The notes under the pieces: model-generated
What the model was told of the DNA's origin: nothing
What the model saw: only the letters and a program-made list of their open reading frames with translations
The model's database searches: none
Shown: positions 9,264-18,572 of the stretch, one piece after another
How positions within the stretch are numbered: position 1 is the first letter of the stretch
Layout of the letters: every line of letters begins with the position of its first letter
Assembly: GCA_937981555.1 (NCBI GenBank)
Contig: CALJOK010000049.1
Location: 62,001 to 126,000, forward strand
Reading direction: 5' to 3'
Length of the DNA: 64,000 nt
From: an uncultured Saprospiraceae bacterium
GTDB taxonomy: Bacteria > Bacteroidota > Bacteroidia > Chitinophagales > Saprospiraceae
Made by a program: the position numbers and the translations under genes

Positions 9264-11585
9264 TTACATTTTAATAAAACGGCGGATCATACTGCCATTT
9301 TTATTTTTTAATTTTATAAAATAGACACCACTAGGGTAGTTCGAAATATTCATTTCGATAAAATCATTTTCCCCGAAAGTTCTATTTTGTTCGTGTAAAA
9401 TTCGTCCATCAGCAGAGATAATTTCTACTTGGAACTTCATCGCTTTTTCCAATTCAATTTTCGCAAATAACAATTCATTTACGGGATTTGGAAAAATTGA
9501 AAATTCATTCAGTTCTGCTAATTCATTGGTTGAAACTGTTTCTATAGTAATGACATTTGAATTTCCAAAACAACCATTTGAATCAACTGTTCCAACATAA
9601 TAATCTCCAGGAGTCATTACATTTAATTGTTGATTATTGGAGTTAGGAAGAACTGATCCATCTTGAAACCATTGATAGTAATCTGCTTCAGTAGAAGTTA
9701 ATAAATTACCATCTAAGATGATTGCTGGAATGATAGGTTCGTAAACCGTAATTTCTATATCAGAAGTTGATTCGCAACCTGTATTTGAATCTGTAATTAG
9801 GACAGTATAGGTTCCATTTTCAGTCACTTGTACTTCTCCATTTGTTCCTACTTCTAAACTGTCCAAACTCCATGAATAAATCCAGTTACCACCATCAAGA
9901 GTTGCATCCAAACTGATAAAGTTTCCTTGGCAAAATTCAGTTGGACCACTAGGCATAATTTGAACAGAAGGATTGCTTGAGAAAGTAATTTCAAACTCTT
10001 CGCTAATTGATTCACATCCGTTGTTAAAAGCAATAAGTTGATAAGTCCCTGATTCTGTAACTACAATAGCATTGGTTGTATTAATAGTTGTTCCATCTTT
10101 GATCCAATCATATTCTTCATAACCTGCTGGGACTTCATATGTAATTTCTTGTCCACCACAGACCGCTACATCTTCCGTATTTAAATTTGAAATATCGGGC
10201 GATTCGTTGATTGTCACTACCATTTCATTCGAGATACTTTCACATTGTTTGTTATTGATTACAGCATAATAAGTTCCACCTTCTGTAATTTCAAAAAAGA
10301 AATTAGTAGAATCTATTATTACTGAGTCTTTGTACCATGTGTAATTTTCAAAACCATCTGGCACTTCAAAAGTCCCACCTTCTCCATCACACATTTCTAA
10401 AGTACTTGGAAAAATAGCTGAAATATCTGGAGTTGTCGGTGGGGCTATATTCTTCAATGAAATGGAAGAATATAATTCCAAAACATATAAGCCTGTCGCA
10501 ACATCAGAAGCTAAAATTAACCCTGATGGCAAAAATGGATAAGTCCCCCAATTACCTTCAAAACCTGCATAAGCAGTATCACTTGGATTCGTATCATAAT
10601 ATGCTGCGGTAAATGGATTCAAAGGATCTGACACATCGAAAACTTGAATTCCATCGTGGTAATAGGAACAAAATAAATAGTCTCCTCGAATGAATGGATT
10701 ATGCGGTCGATTATTATCATCATTTGGATTCAAAGGAAATTTGAAAGTAAGATCTATTTCGATAATCTCATCATCTAAATTTTCTAAATTCATGACACCC
10801 AATGGTCGTCCAATTGGTACCTCCTCTGCATAAATAGCAAAGTCGCCTTCTTCGGAAACCCAACTACTATGATTGTAGCCTCCAGTATTTTGTGAAGCTA
10901 ATAAAATTGGAGTCGTTGGATCAGTCATATCCCAAATGAAAAATCCTAAATACCCATGAGACCCATAAGCAATATTATCTCGGACATAAATATCATGAGC
11001 ATAGCCTTGACCAGAAGTAGGATCTGCAGGAAAATTAACCGAGGCTAAAAGAGTAGGATTATCAGGGTCATCAGTCAAATCCAAAACAATCACTCCGCCG
11101 CTTTGAGTATTCGTACCAACAGAATACAATCGCCCATTTTCTTCATCAATAAATATGTTATGTGATTTTCCAAAAAACTCCGTACTGTGATAAGTCTTAG
11201 TGATGGAGTTCGGCAAATCACTTAAATCGAAAATCATCAAACCTTCATTTGTATTATCCGAAACGGCATATGCTCGATCTTTATAAGTTTTCATATCTCG
11301 CCAAACCGTCGTTTCTCCACCTGGAAAACTGTCAATCTCAACAAGGTTAGTTGGATCAGCTAAATCAATAAAATGAATATGTGTGGAAGATCCTATAATT
11401 GCAAATTCATTTCCCTCACAATCCACGTATCCCCAAACTTCATTAAACTGAACCCCTGAAGGAGCAGGTCTTGAATCGTCTTCCCAAGTATCGAGAAGTG
11501 TCATATTCATTGACTGTTGAGCCTGAATATTTATTAACGGCAACGTTATTAGAATTAAACTCAAGTAAATTAATCGAAATATCAT
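9264..11585 (-). CDS. Choice-of-anchor B family secreted protein with Ig-like modules and T9SS sorting domain
   Basis: 773-residue exported protein. The signal peptide ends near NIQAQQ. Residues ~25-375 match the choice-of-anchor-B/LVIVD propeller family: VWGYVDCEGNEFAIIGSSTH, IHFIDLADPTNLVEI, RDMKTYKDRAYAVSDN, SHNIFIDEENGRLYSVGTN. Residues ~390-660 hold about three similar Ig/PKD-like modules with a Cys before the module core (STLEMCDGEGGTFEVPDGFENYTWYK-type units). The last ~80 residues (FSIFPNPVNE to MIRRFIKM) are a T9SS type A sorting domain, so the protein should be surface attached or released. Ligand unknown. The gene stands alone, convergent with mutS2. Confidence 0.88.
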   Translation of the reverse strand: MIFRLIYLSLILITLPLINIQAQQSMNMTLLDTWEDDSRPAPSGVQFNEVWGYVDCEGNEFAIIGSSTHIHFIDLADPTNLVEIDSFPGGETTVWRDMKTYKDRAYAVSDNTNEGLMIFDLSDLPNSITKTYHSTEFFGKSHNIFIDEENGRLYSVGTNTQSGGVIVLDLTDDPDNPTLLASVNFPADPTSGQGYAHDIYVRDNIAYGSHGYLGFFIWDMTDPTTPILLASQNTGGYNHSSWVSEEGDFAIYAEEVPIGRPLGVMNLENLDDEIIEIDLTFKFPLNPNDDNNRPHNPFIRGDYLFCSYYHDGIQVFDVSDPLNPFTAAYYDTNPSDTAYAGFEGNWGTYPFLPSGLILASDVATGLYVLELYSSISLKNIAPPTTPDISAIFPSTLEMCDGEGGTFEVPDGFENYTWYKDSVIIDSTNFFFEITEGGTYYAVINNKQCESISNEMVVTINESPDISNLNTEDVAVCGGQEITYEVPAGYEEYDWIKDGTTINTTNAIVVTESGTYQLIAFNNGCESISEEFEITFSSNPSVQIMPSGPTEFCQGNFISLDATLDGGNWIYSWSLDSLEVGTNGEVQVTENGTYTVLITDSNTGCESTSDIEITVYEPIIPAIILDGNLLTSTEADYYQWFQDGSVLPNSNNQQLNVMTPGDYYVGTVDSNGCFGNSNVITIETVSTNELAELNEFSIFPNPVNELLFAKIELEKAMKFQVEIISADGRILHEQNRTFGENDFIEMNISNYPSGVYFIKLKNKNGSMIRRFIKM

Positions 11586-11657
11586 GTTTTAATTTTTTTT
11601 AATTTGTTATGCTTGAATGGTGCAGAAATAGTGCCAAGGAACGTAACTTTTACCTAC

Positions 11658-12704
11658 TTATTTCCATTGATAATTGTCAGACCATTTGTAAAAGTCATCC
11701 ACTTTGTCGCCATTTTTTTCCATCCATTCTTGAATGGTTTTTTCATTAGTAGAAAGTTGAATCAAATAAGCCAATGCTTCTGAGTGTCCAGCCTCATTTA
11801 ATTCTTTAAAATAAGGCGCAAAGTGTTCCCAGTAAAATCCTTTCTTTGATTCATGATCAGAAAACATTCGACAGATTTTTTCAATTGTTAACACAAATTT
11901 TTCCTCATCTGAAACGTCAGGAGCATCTTCTCCCAAGTCAACTGCACCACTTAAATCGATAATCATTTCAACCATTGAAAAATCATTTTCTTTTTTCGTA
12001 TCAGCTGTCAAAGAATTTAATGTGATTGAAATTTGATTATCACCCGTTTTTTTTGCGCTACCTTTCATCAAATTTGAAATTCCTGCTTGCATGATTTTAG
12101 CGCGTTCTCCAGTTGGTTCCAAAATCAAAAATCGCCAACCTGCTAAAATTGCAGGAACTCTCATTCTCAAATCACTTGCAATCAAAGACTGAACATAATG
12201 AGAACTCGCATGATTAGGATTTAGCTGAGATGATCTTTGAAAACACTCCAATGATTCTTCTGTGTCACCCAGTTTGGCCAAAGTAACACCATAATTAAAA
12301 TAAAGCATCGTAGCATTTGGAAATTTTTTGATGCCTTGTTTATATATTTTTTTGGCTTTTTTTGTATTACCAATCATGTCCAAAGTGTTTCCATAAGTAA
12401 CATAAACTGTAACTAACTGTTTGTTTTTTTTATGATGCTTAATTGCTTTTTTACAAGCATCGATACAATCATCATAATCTTGAATAATGTGATAAGTTAA
12501 TGCTATCTCCGCTAAAGCGAGTAAATTTTTACTATCTATTGCTAAGGCTGCTTGGTATTTTTTGATGGCACCTTTATAATCTGATGCATCATGTAATTCG
12601 ATTCCTTCATTAACTAATGTTGTGATTTTATCCTCGGTGGTGTTTTGAGCTTGGAAAGAAAAAGCTAAAAATGAGATAAAAAAGGTGAGTAATAATTTAT
12701 TCAT
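11658..12704 (-). CDS. Exported tetratricopeptide-repeat protein
   Basis: 348 residues, with a signal peptide ending near FSFQAQ. TPR motifs cover ~25-190: GIELHDASDYKGAIKKYQAA, NLLALAEIALTYHIIQDYDD, YVTYGNTLDMIGNTKKAKKI, TMLYFNYGVTLAKLGDTEES and NHASSHYVQSLIASD. The C-terminal half (~200-348) is conserved-looking but has no domain I recognise (SLTADTKKENDFSMVEMIID). It probably acts as a periplasmic scaffold; that is an inference from the TPRs. The neighbours on either side are unrelated. Confidence 0.8.
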   Translation of the reverse strand: MNKLLLTFFISFLAFSFQAQNTTEDKITTLVNEGIELHDASDYKGAIKKYQAALAIDSKNLLALAEIALTYHIIQDYDDCIDACKKAIKHHKKNKQLVTVYVTYGNTLDMIGNTKKAKKIYKQGIKKFPNATMLYFNYGVTLAKLGDTEESLECFQRSSQLNPNHASSHYVQSLIASDLRMRVPAILAGWRFLILEPTGERAKIMQAGISNLMKGSAKKTGDNQISITLNSLTADTKKENDFSMVEMIIDLSGAVDLGEDAPDVSDEEKFVLTIEKICRMFSDHESKKGFYWEHFAPYFKELNEAGHSEALAYLIQLSTNEKTIQEWMEKNGDKVDDFYKWSDNYQWK

Positions 12705-12813
12705 AGCTAAAGGATTTGTCTTTTGGAAAAATAAAAAATTATGTTTTTTTTTAGAATGGAAAAATCCAAAGATAATGAATAATTTATATGAATTTTTGTT
12801 GTCAAGTATTTTA

Positions 12814-12821
12814 TATATTTG
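12814..12821 (+). promoter_or_regulatory. TAnnTTTG -7 element of the ABC ATPase gene
   Basis: TATATTTG followed by CG, 72 bases before the ATG at 12894. TTG triplets at 12796 and 12799 could be the -33 part, though the spacing is short. Confidence 0.55.
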
Positions 12822-12893
12822 CGTAGGGACAATCTTTTGTGGCTACCCAATCCATAAAGTAAGACCAAGTAATTACTAAGATCAAATTATAAA

Positions 12894-14696
12894 ATGGTAA
12901 AAGAAAAATTATTAGAAGTCATCGATTTACAAACTCACTTCTCCACAGAAGAAGGAATTGTAAAAGCTGTAGATAAAATAAGCTTCACACTTTATCGAGG
13001 GGAAACCCTTGGGATTGTTGGAGAATCAGGGTCAGGAAAGTCCGTCACTTCATTGTCAATCATGCAATTGGTCGCACAACCTCCAGGCAAAATCGTTGGC
13101 GGGAAAATTCTATATTATCCAAAAGGTCAAGGTGAAATAGATTTACTCCAACTTTCAGATAAAGAAATGCAGCATTATCGCGGGAACGAATTAGCGATGA
13201 TTTTTCAAGAACCAATGACTTCTTTGAATCCTGTTTTTCGATGTGGAGATCAAGTTGCAGAAGCAATTATTTTGCATCAGAAACTATCAAAAGCGGATGC
13301 AAAAAAACTGACCATTCAACTTTTTGAAAAGGTGCAACTACCTGATCCAGAAAGAATTTTCAATGCTTATCCTCATCAACTTTCTGGCGGTCAAAAACAA
13401 CGAGTCATGATTGCCATGGCGATGAGTTGTAATCCAGACGTGTTGATTGCCGACGAACCAACCACCGCATTGGATGTGACGGTTCAAAAAGCAATTATTG
13501 ATTTGATGAATGATTTGAAAAAAGAAATTAATGCTTCCATCATTTTTATTACGCATGATTTGGGCGTAATTTCTGAAATAGCAGATCATGTGATTGTGAT
13601 GTTTAAAGGAAAAATTGTGGAGCAAGGAGATATCGGAAGCATTTTTTTAAATCCTCAGCATCCATATACGAAAGGACTTTTGGCTTGCCGACCACCGCTA
13701 GATTTTCGATTGGAAAAATTACCGGTAGTGAGTGATTTTATGGATTTTGGGAAAAATGAAATTGGCGAAATTCTAATTACTGAAAAAATAAAAAGTATTG
13801 ACGAAGTAACTGAAAATAATAAAATTGACTTGGCAACTCGTGCCAAACGACAAGCATTTTTACCAACACAAAAACCAATTTTAGAAATCAAGAATTTAGA
13901 AACTTGGTTTCCTGTTAAAAAGAATTTTTTTGGAAAAACAACTGAGTGGGTGAAGGCGGTTAATGATGTAAGTTTTAAAGTCTACCCAGGAGAAACTTTA
14001 GGATTGGTAGGTGAATCGGGTTGTGGGAAAACAACACTTGGACGAACCATTTTAAGATTAGTGGAAGCAAAGTCAGGTGAAATTATTTTTGATGGAAAAA
14101 ATATTAATGACCTTCCGAATGAGGAAATGCGAAACTTGAGGAAAGATATGCAGATCATTTTTCAAGATCCATATTCGTCACTTAATCCTAGAATGACGAT
14201 TGGGAATGCGATCATGGAACCAATGCAAGTGCATAAAATTTTAGCGAACGATGAAGAGCGAAAAGCAAAAGTGATTGAGTTATTGGAAACAGTAAGTTTG
14301 GAAGCAAAACATTTTAATCGTTATCCGCATGAATTTTCGGGAGGACAACGACAACGAATTTGTATCGCAAGAGCATTGTCATTAAATCCAAAATTTATTA
14401 TTTGCGATGAATCAGTTTCTGCTTTAGATGTGAGTGTGCAAGCGCAGGTGTTGAATTTGTTGATGGAGTTACGAGATAAATTTCAATTTACGTATATTTT
14501 TATTTCCCATGATTTGTCCGTCGTGAAATTTATGAGTGACCGAATGATTGTGATGAACCAAGGAAAAATTGAAGAGATGGGCGATGCGGATGAAATTTAT
14601 CATCATCCCAAAACAATGTATACCCGTGATTTGATTGAAGCGATTCCAAAGGGGAGGAGAGAGGATTTGGAAGCTAGAATAAAGAATAAAAATTAA
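12894..14696 (+). CDS. Fused two-domain ABC transporter ATPase, dipeptide/oligopeptide type (GsiA/YejF-like)
   Basis: 600 residues with two complete ABC cassettes, a natural DppD-DppF fusion that would power a peptide or glutathione importer. Cassette 1: Walker A GESGSGKS (43-50), Q-loop [10 protein letters not shown], signature LSGGQKQR, Walker [13 protein letters not shown] and H-loop FITHDLG, then the oligopeptide-type tail ([15 protein letters not shown]). Cassette 2: Walker A GESGCGKT (373-380), Q-loop [10 protein letters not shown], signature FSGGQRQR, Walker [13 protein letters not shown] and H-loop FISHDLS. No permease or binding-protein gene is adjacent, so its partners must lie elsewhere. 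Substrate is not predictable beyond the peptide family. Confidence 0.92.
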   Translation: MVKEKLLEVIDLQTHFSTEEGIVKAVDKISFTLYRGETLGIVGESGSGKSVTSLSIMQLVAQPPGKIVGGKILYYPKGQGEIDLLQLSDKEMQHYRGNELAMIFQEPMTSLNPVFRCGDQVAEAIILHQKLSKADAKKLTIQLFEKVQLPDPERIFNAYPHQLSGGQKQRVMIAMAMSCNPDVLIADEPTTALDVTVQKAIIDLMNDLKKEINASIIFITHDLGVISEIADHVIVMFKGKIVEQGDIGSIFLNPQHPYTKGLLACRPPLDFRLEKLPVVSDFMDFGKNEIGEILITEKIKSIDEVTENNKIDLATRAKRQAFLPTQKPILEIKNLETWFPVKKNFFGKTTEWVKAVNDVSFKVYPGETLGLVGESGCGKTTLGRTILRLVEAKSGEIIFDGKNINDLPNEEMRNLRKDMQIIFQDPYSSLNPRMTIGNAIMEPMQVHKILANDEERKAKVIELLETVSLEAKHFNRYPHEFSGGQRQRICIARALSLNPKFIICDESVSALDVSVQAQVLNLLMELRDKFQFTYIFISHDLSVVKFMSDRMIVMNQGKIEEMGDADEIYHHPKTMYTRDLIEAIPKGRREDLEARIKNKN

Positions 14697-14737
14697 AAGG
14701 ACGATCAATTTCAAAAGAGTTGAATTGAATTTACCAA

Positions 14738-15091
14738 TTAACTTTTAAAGGTACCGTAAGCACAATGTCGACATTTATTGCCACAGCAATTGCCACGGAG
14801 TACATGATAAAATTCAGAAAAAACTAAAAAGCCATTTTCCATATAAAAATGCAAGCCCTCTTGCAAACTACCAGAATGACTTGGGAATGCTTGATTTCTT
14901 GCAAATTCTGCCATCCTATTGATGTCAGCTAAACAATTTTTACACAGGCAATCGTATTTCGTTTTTTTCAAAAAATCATTTCCAGTTTCACTTATAACAA
15001 TACTATTGCATTGACAATTCTCAATGTCATCCATCCTACAGTCGAAAGTAGTTTGGCAGCGTTGACAGGTTTTTATTTTTGGTTCTATCAT
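14738..15091 (-). CDS. Small Cys-rich protein: CWC-type zinc-binding segment fused to DUF5522
   Basis: 117 residues from the ATG at 15091; the frame is open to 15145, but that extension would run into the palindrome at 15120-15146. The N-terminal ~55 residues have CQRCQTTFDC, ENCQC and YDCLCKNC, the cysteine pattern of the cysteine-rich CWC family. The C-terminal ~55 residues (EGLHFYMENGFLVFSEFYHVLRGNCCGNKCRHCAYG) match DUF5522, which is usually a separate ~50-residue protein. All cysteines look paired for metal binding. Function is unknown. The junction is continuous, with no frameshift. Confidence 0.72.
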   Translation of the reverse strand: MIEPKIKTCQRCQTTFDCRMDDIENCQCNSIVISETGNDFLKKTKYDCLCKNCLADINRMAEFARNQAFPSHSGSLQEGLHFYMENGFLVFSEFYHVLRGNCCGNKCRHCAYGTFKS

Positions 15092-15119
15092 TTTTGAATA
15101 CTCACAAGTTGGAAATAGC

Positions 15120-15146
15120 GGTGTTAGCGCTTCAAGCGCTAACACC
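15120..15146. repeat. Perfect palindromic hairpin (GGTGTTAGCGCTT / AAGCGCTAACACC)
   Basis: 13-base arms around one base, between two minus-strand genes. On the minus strand no T-tract follows, so it is more like a REP-type hairpin than a classical terminator, though it could still attenuate the B12 operon. Confidence 0.6.
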
Positions 15147-15163
15147 TTTTGTTACTAATTATT

Positions 15164-16138
15164 TTATTGTTTAATCAATAATTGTGAAGCCACTTTCTCA
15201 TTACTTAGAACTTTTATCATGTAAGTTCCCTTGGCTAAGTTTTGAATGTTAATCTCGTTTTGATTCCCTGTAATTGTATTAGCGTCAGCGTTATAAACTA
15301 ATCTTCCAGTCATATCAAAAATAGAAATTTCTGCATTTCCGTTTTCCAAATTTTTTAAGATGAAAAACTCATTGGCTGGATTTGGATAAATTTCAAATAA
15401 AGATTTTGCATCCACATTTTCAACTGATACCACTCCGTCAGAAGTTACCACATTATCAACTGCAAAAAAAGCAGGTGTATTCATACCATAATTTCCATTG
15501 TCGGTAGAAGCCAAAGAAAACGCTAAACTATCCGCTTGTCCAAGAGATGTTAAGTCGACCCAAGCCCACTCATCAACAATATAATCTTGTGCATTATCTG
15601 CAAATTGATAATCTGCTAAGTAAAATTCCACAGACTCAGATGATAAAGTTCCATCCAAATATTTTTTAATGGTCAATAGAAAATAGTCAGGATCGTCGCC
15701 AGTTAAACCACCAAATTTTTTGGAAAATTGATTTCCATCTTTGATAATATTATAAGCTACCGTCAAATTATTCACATACATTCCAGCCACTACCTCGCCA
15801 GCGGCATCACCATCCAAATGCATAATAGTTTGGTCGGAAGAAAATGATACGGCATAGTTGTTTGAACCATCATACCCAGTTCCATTGATTGTGCTTAAGT
15901 TAGAAAATTCAACTGTTGAAATATCTGTTCCTGAAGAAATTGCCCAACCAGTCCATGAGTTCCACATGGAATTATAATCATTGTCTAGAGAAATGTTTCC
16001 ACTAGAAAAAAGATTAGTGCCATCACTTCCGTTCAAAAAAGAATCCACACCAATAGGGTAAATTTCAAAATCAGAAGTAGTTTGAGCAAAAGAAAGTAGA
16101 GAAGAAAGCGTTAAAAGTAACGTAAAGATTTTTGTCAT
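15164..16138 (-). CDS. DUF4465 protein with T9SS sorting domain, candidate surface corrinoid-binding partner of the BtuB-like receptor
   Basis: 324 residues. Signal peptide 1-19 (ends LLSFAQ). Residues ~20-235 match DUF4465 (NMWNSWTGWAIS-type segment, SNNYAVSFSS, MYVNNLTVAYNIIKDGNQF, DYFLLTIKKYLDG, FFAVDNVV). Residues ~245-324 are a T9SS type A domain (SLFEIYPNPANEFFILKN to SQLLIKQ), so it should reach the cell surface. Its ATG overlaps the stop of the TonB receptor gene (ATGA), so the two are translationally coupled and both lie behind the cobalamin riboswitch. From known B12 loci of Bacteroidota, a surface B12-capture role is likely but inferred. Confidence 0.82.
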   Translation of the reverse strand: MTKIFTLLLTLSSLLSFAQTTSDFEIYPIGVDSFLNGSDGTNLFSSGNISLDNDYNSMWNSWTGWAISSGTDISTVEFSNLSTINGTGYDGSNNYAVSFSSDQTIMHLDGDAAGEVVAGMYVNNLTVAYNIIKDGNQFSKKFGGLTGDDPDYFLLTIKKYLDGTLSSESVEFYLADYQFADNAQDYIVDEWAWVDLTSLGQADSLAFSLASTDNGNYGMNTPAFFAVDNVVTSDGVVSVENVDAKSLFEIYPNPANEFFILKNLENGNAEISIFDMTGRLVYNADANTITGNQNEINIQNLAKGTYMIKVLSNEKVASQLLIKQ

Positions 16139-18051
16139 GTCTCGCAGATATTTAAATAGTTATTAAAAGAAAATTTGATTCCTATTTGAAAGTGAGTTCC
16201 AGGCATTGGTCGCCTTTCCACCACGATATAATTTACATTCCAAAGATTATTAATATTGAAAAAAACAGTACTCTTACATTTTTTCCAATCAGCTGAATAT
16301 TGCATTCGAACATTGCCAACTTGATAAGCATCTAGTTTACCGTATTGTCCTCTTGCTTGTCCAGTAAAACCATGTTGATAAGAAAGACCCATGTTTTTCC
16401 AACTTAAAGTTGCTCGTCCAAATGCTTGATGAAGGGGGACATAAATAATTTGTTCTCCAACTTCTCGGCGAGGTAATTCCATGGCCACTTCATTAGTTGA
16501 TTTAATGAAATCATAGCCCACATCAACTTTAATTGCTAAGCTCTTTTCCTCTTTTTTATTTTTGTAAAAAAACGAGAAACGAGGTTCCAATCCACGACTC
16601 CAAACTTCCGAGATATTAAATGCTGACCAAGAAGGTTGTCCTGGAGCGGGTGCCCATAAGATCCAATTATCAATATTTCGATTAAAACCGGTAAGGGAAA
16701 ATTCGAAATTACTTTTACCAATTTTAAAAGGAGAGGAGAGGGTAGCTTCTTCACTCCAACCAGATTCTGGTTTAAGATTTTCGTTACCTCCACCATTCCA
16801 AAAACGATCGTTAAGTGTAGGTACTCGATAATTCCTGCTGACTTTTCCTTGAAATTTTAACCAAGAGAAAAGTGAATAATCAAATCCGATTGATGGAACT
16901 ATTGGTACTAGTTTTCCATCAATTAATTCTTGTCGGACACTTGTTTGAAATTTGTAATTGTTATGTTGGAAAAAGTAAGAAACCTGAATAGCTGATCTAT
17001 TTTCAATAGGTGATTCTAGATAACCATCGTTGTTAGCAGTTGTTATAGAATGGGTAATTGCTCCATGGAGTTTATGTTTATCCTTCCAAAATTTCTGCCC
17101 ATTAAATTCAGTTGTGAGTGTAGAAAAATCACTTAGTGAAATCAATCCTGTTTCATCATCATAATAATCTAAATGTTCTTTGAAAAAACCAGCCTTTCCT
17201 TGCAGGACATAGGTTTCATTAACATTTTTCCAATCCATCATGAGTCTGGAAGATCGATCTTTTTGGCGTGCAAGACTTCTTGTTTGAACATTGGTTGGAG
17301 GAATGTTTCTATCTGAAAATTGTTGCCAAAAATGGAATACAAGATTGTTCTTTTTATCTATTTTCCAATATATATCTTGCAAAATATTTTGTTGAGAAAC
17401 TTCCGCATTGGTCTGTTGTCTTTTTGGGAAATTAGGTGCAATAAAATATTTAAAATTATTCTTGCCTTGTTGATAGAACATCTTTGTAACACCGTATACA
17501 CGTAATTCGCCATAGCCAATTTTTACTTCCTGATTATAATTCCCGAAACTTCCGATGGTGCTTTTTACATCAAGTGAGCGATACATTCCAAAACTAGGTT
17601 GGCTATTCATTGAAATGATTCCACCGATCGCCCCACTTCCCCAAATGGCAGAATTGCCTCCTTTTTGCAAAGTGATTTCTTCCACAGAATTTAATGGTAA
17701 AAGGGATAAATCTAGTAAACCTAAAATTGGACTTTGCAATGAAAATCCATTCCATAAAACTAAAGTATGTCCAGCACTTCCTCCTCGAATAGAAGAAGTG
17801 GCCAAACTACCAGAACCATAACTTTTAATAAATGTCCCAGTTTCAGCACTCATTAATTCACCAATATTCTGAGCTGGAAGAGCTGCTAAATCACTAGTTT
17901 TCCATTTTTCTATCTGAGTACCAACTGGTTGTTTTCTAATTTTTTCAGCAGAGATTTCTACCTCTTGTAACGCAAGGATAGTATCTAATTGTCCAAAGGA
18001 TAACAAAGAGAAAAGGCTAGAACCAAGAAGTAAAAAAAATATTTTTTTCAT
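16135..18051 (-). CDS. btuB: TonB-dependent receptor, BtuB-like vitamin B12 (cobalamin) transporter
   Basis: 638 residues. Signal peptide 1-21 (MKKIFFLLLG... LLSFGQ). Plug domain ~30-150 with EVEISAEKIRK near the TonB box, IGELMSAETGTFIKSYG, SSIRGGSAGHTLVLWNG, and LPLNSVEEITLQKGG followed by SAIWGSGAIGGII. A 22-strand barrel with aromatic-rich strands follows. The N-terminus lacks the CarboxypepD_reg extension of SusC proteins, and the size fits BtuB/FecA-type receptors. A cobalamin riboswitch upstream identifies the likely substrate. The C-terminus (KFSFNNYLNICET) runs a few residues past the usual last strand because the reading frame overlaps the next gene. TonB/ExbBD are not nearby. Confidence 0.9.
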   Translation of the reverse strand: MKKIFFLLLGSSLFSLLSFGQLDTILALQEVEISAEKIRKQPVGTQIEKWKTSDLAALPAQNIGELMSAETGTFIKSYGSGSLATSSIRGGSAGHTLVLWNGFSLQSPILGLLDLSLLPLNSVEEITLQKGGNSAIWGSGAIGGIISMNSQPSFGMYRSLDVKSTIGSFGNYNQEVKIGYGELRVYGVTKMFYQQGKNNFKYFIAPNFPKRQQTNAEVSQQNILQDIYWKIDKKNNLVFHFWQQFSDRNIPPTNVQTRSLARQKDRSSRLMMDWKNVNETYVLQGKAGFFKEHLDYYDDETGLISLSDFSTLTTEFNGQKFWKDKHKLHGAITHSITTANNDGYLESPIENRSAIQVSYFFQHNNYKFQTSVRQELIDGKLVPIVPSIGFDYSLFSWLKFQGKVSRNYRVPTLNDRFWNGGGNENLKPESGWSEEATLSSPFKIGKSNFEFSLTGFNRNIDNWILWAPAPGQPSWSAFNISEVWSRGLEPRFSFFYKNKKEEKSLAIKVDVGYDFIKSTNEVAMELPRREVGEQIIYVPLHQAFGRATLSWKNMGLSYQHGFTGQARGQYGKLDAYQVGNVRMQYSADWKKCKSTVFFNINNLWNVNYIVVERRPMPGTHFQIGIKFSFNNYLNICET

Positions 18052-18132
18052 CTGCTAACAATATACTTACGGAGAGGAGTAAGCGGCAGATAGTTTTAGG
18101 TAGGCGAGTATTCTTAAGTTCTTTCCAAAAGT

Positions 18133-18140
18133 CAAATATA
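18133..18140 (-). promoter_or_regulatory. Possible second promoter of btuB, downstream of the riboswitch
   Basis: TATATTTG on the minus strand between the riboswitch (ends 18266) and the btuB ATG (18051). If active, it would give a riboswitch-free transcript with a ~75-base leader. No good -33 element is seen, so it may be chance in AT-rich DNA. Confidence 0.3.
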
Positions 18141-18265
18141 GAAAAGTACTTAAAAACACCTCGATAGCCATAGCCATAAAAGTGAATCTGTCGTTAACTT
18201 TTCCTCCGAAAGTTGTTTAGACTTATTACTCTATAATAAGAATATCAAGTCAATAAAACGAAAGT

Positions 18266-18438
18266 ACTTTGGCAGGTCTTCTGGCTCGTTCTACTTTCAA
18301 TGCCTTCCCATTTTGAATTTCTTTTTTTCAAAAAAGTGGCAACTATTGAAAGCTGTATCTAGAACTTACAGCAGCGGGGACTGCTCCGAAATTTCATCGG
18401 ATTCCCTTTTCATTCCGTCCAAGGACGAAAACCAAAGT
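18266..18438 (-). ncRNA. Cobalamin (adenosylcobalamin/B12) riboswitch
   Basis: On the minus strand the leader holds the conserved cobalamin-aptamer blocks in order: GGGAATCCGATG, GCAGTCCCCGCTGCTGTAAG, GTTGCCACTTTT, ATGGGAAGGC, and the terminal GAGCCAGAAGACCTGCC. A 7-base P1 stem closes it (ACTTTGG at 18432-18438 pairs with CCAAAGT at 18266-18272). It ends ~215 bases before btuB, which leaves room for an expression platform. B12 binding should turn off the BtuB/DUF4465 operon. Confidence 0.95.
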
Positions 18439-18442
18439 GATG

Positions 18443-18450
18443 CAAAGGTA
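18443..18450 (-). promoter_or_regulatory. TAnnTTTG -7 element of the B12 riboswitch transcript
   Basis: TACCTTTG followed by CATC on the minus strand, directly before the 5' arm of riboswitch helix P1, so transcription would start a few bases upstream of the aptamer. Confidence 0.65.
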
Positions 18451-18572
18451 TCAATTAGTTTGGAAATAAAAAGAAAGTTTTTGTTAGATAAATTAAATAT
18501 TTGTTTGTTGTTTGACGGAAGTCGTTAAATATTTTTTTAGAGAAATTTATGTTTAGTTTTATTTGACTTAGA

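Noticed and set aside
9084-9311. 75-codon frame after mutS2
   Set aside because: It reads through the palindromic repeat and the bidirectional terminator; not a gene.
18313-18528. 71-codon forward frame before dapB
   Set aside because: It reads antisense through the cobalamin riboswitch and its promoter.
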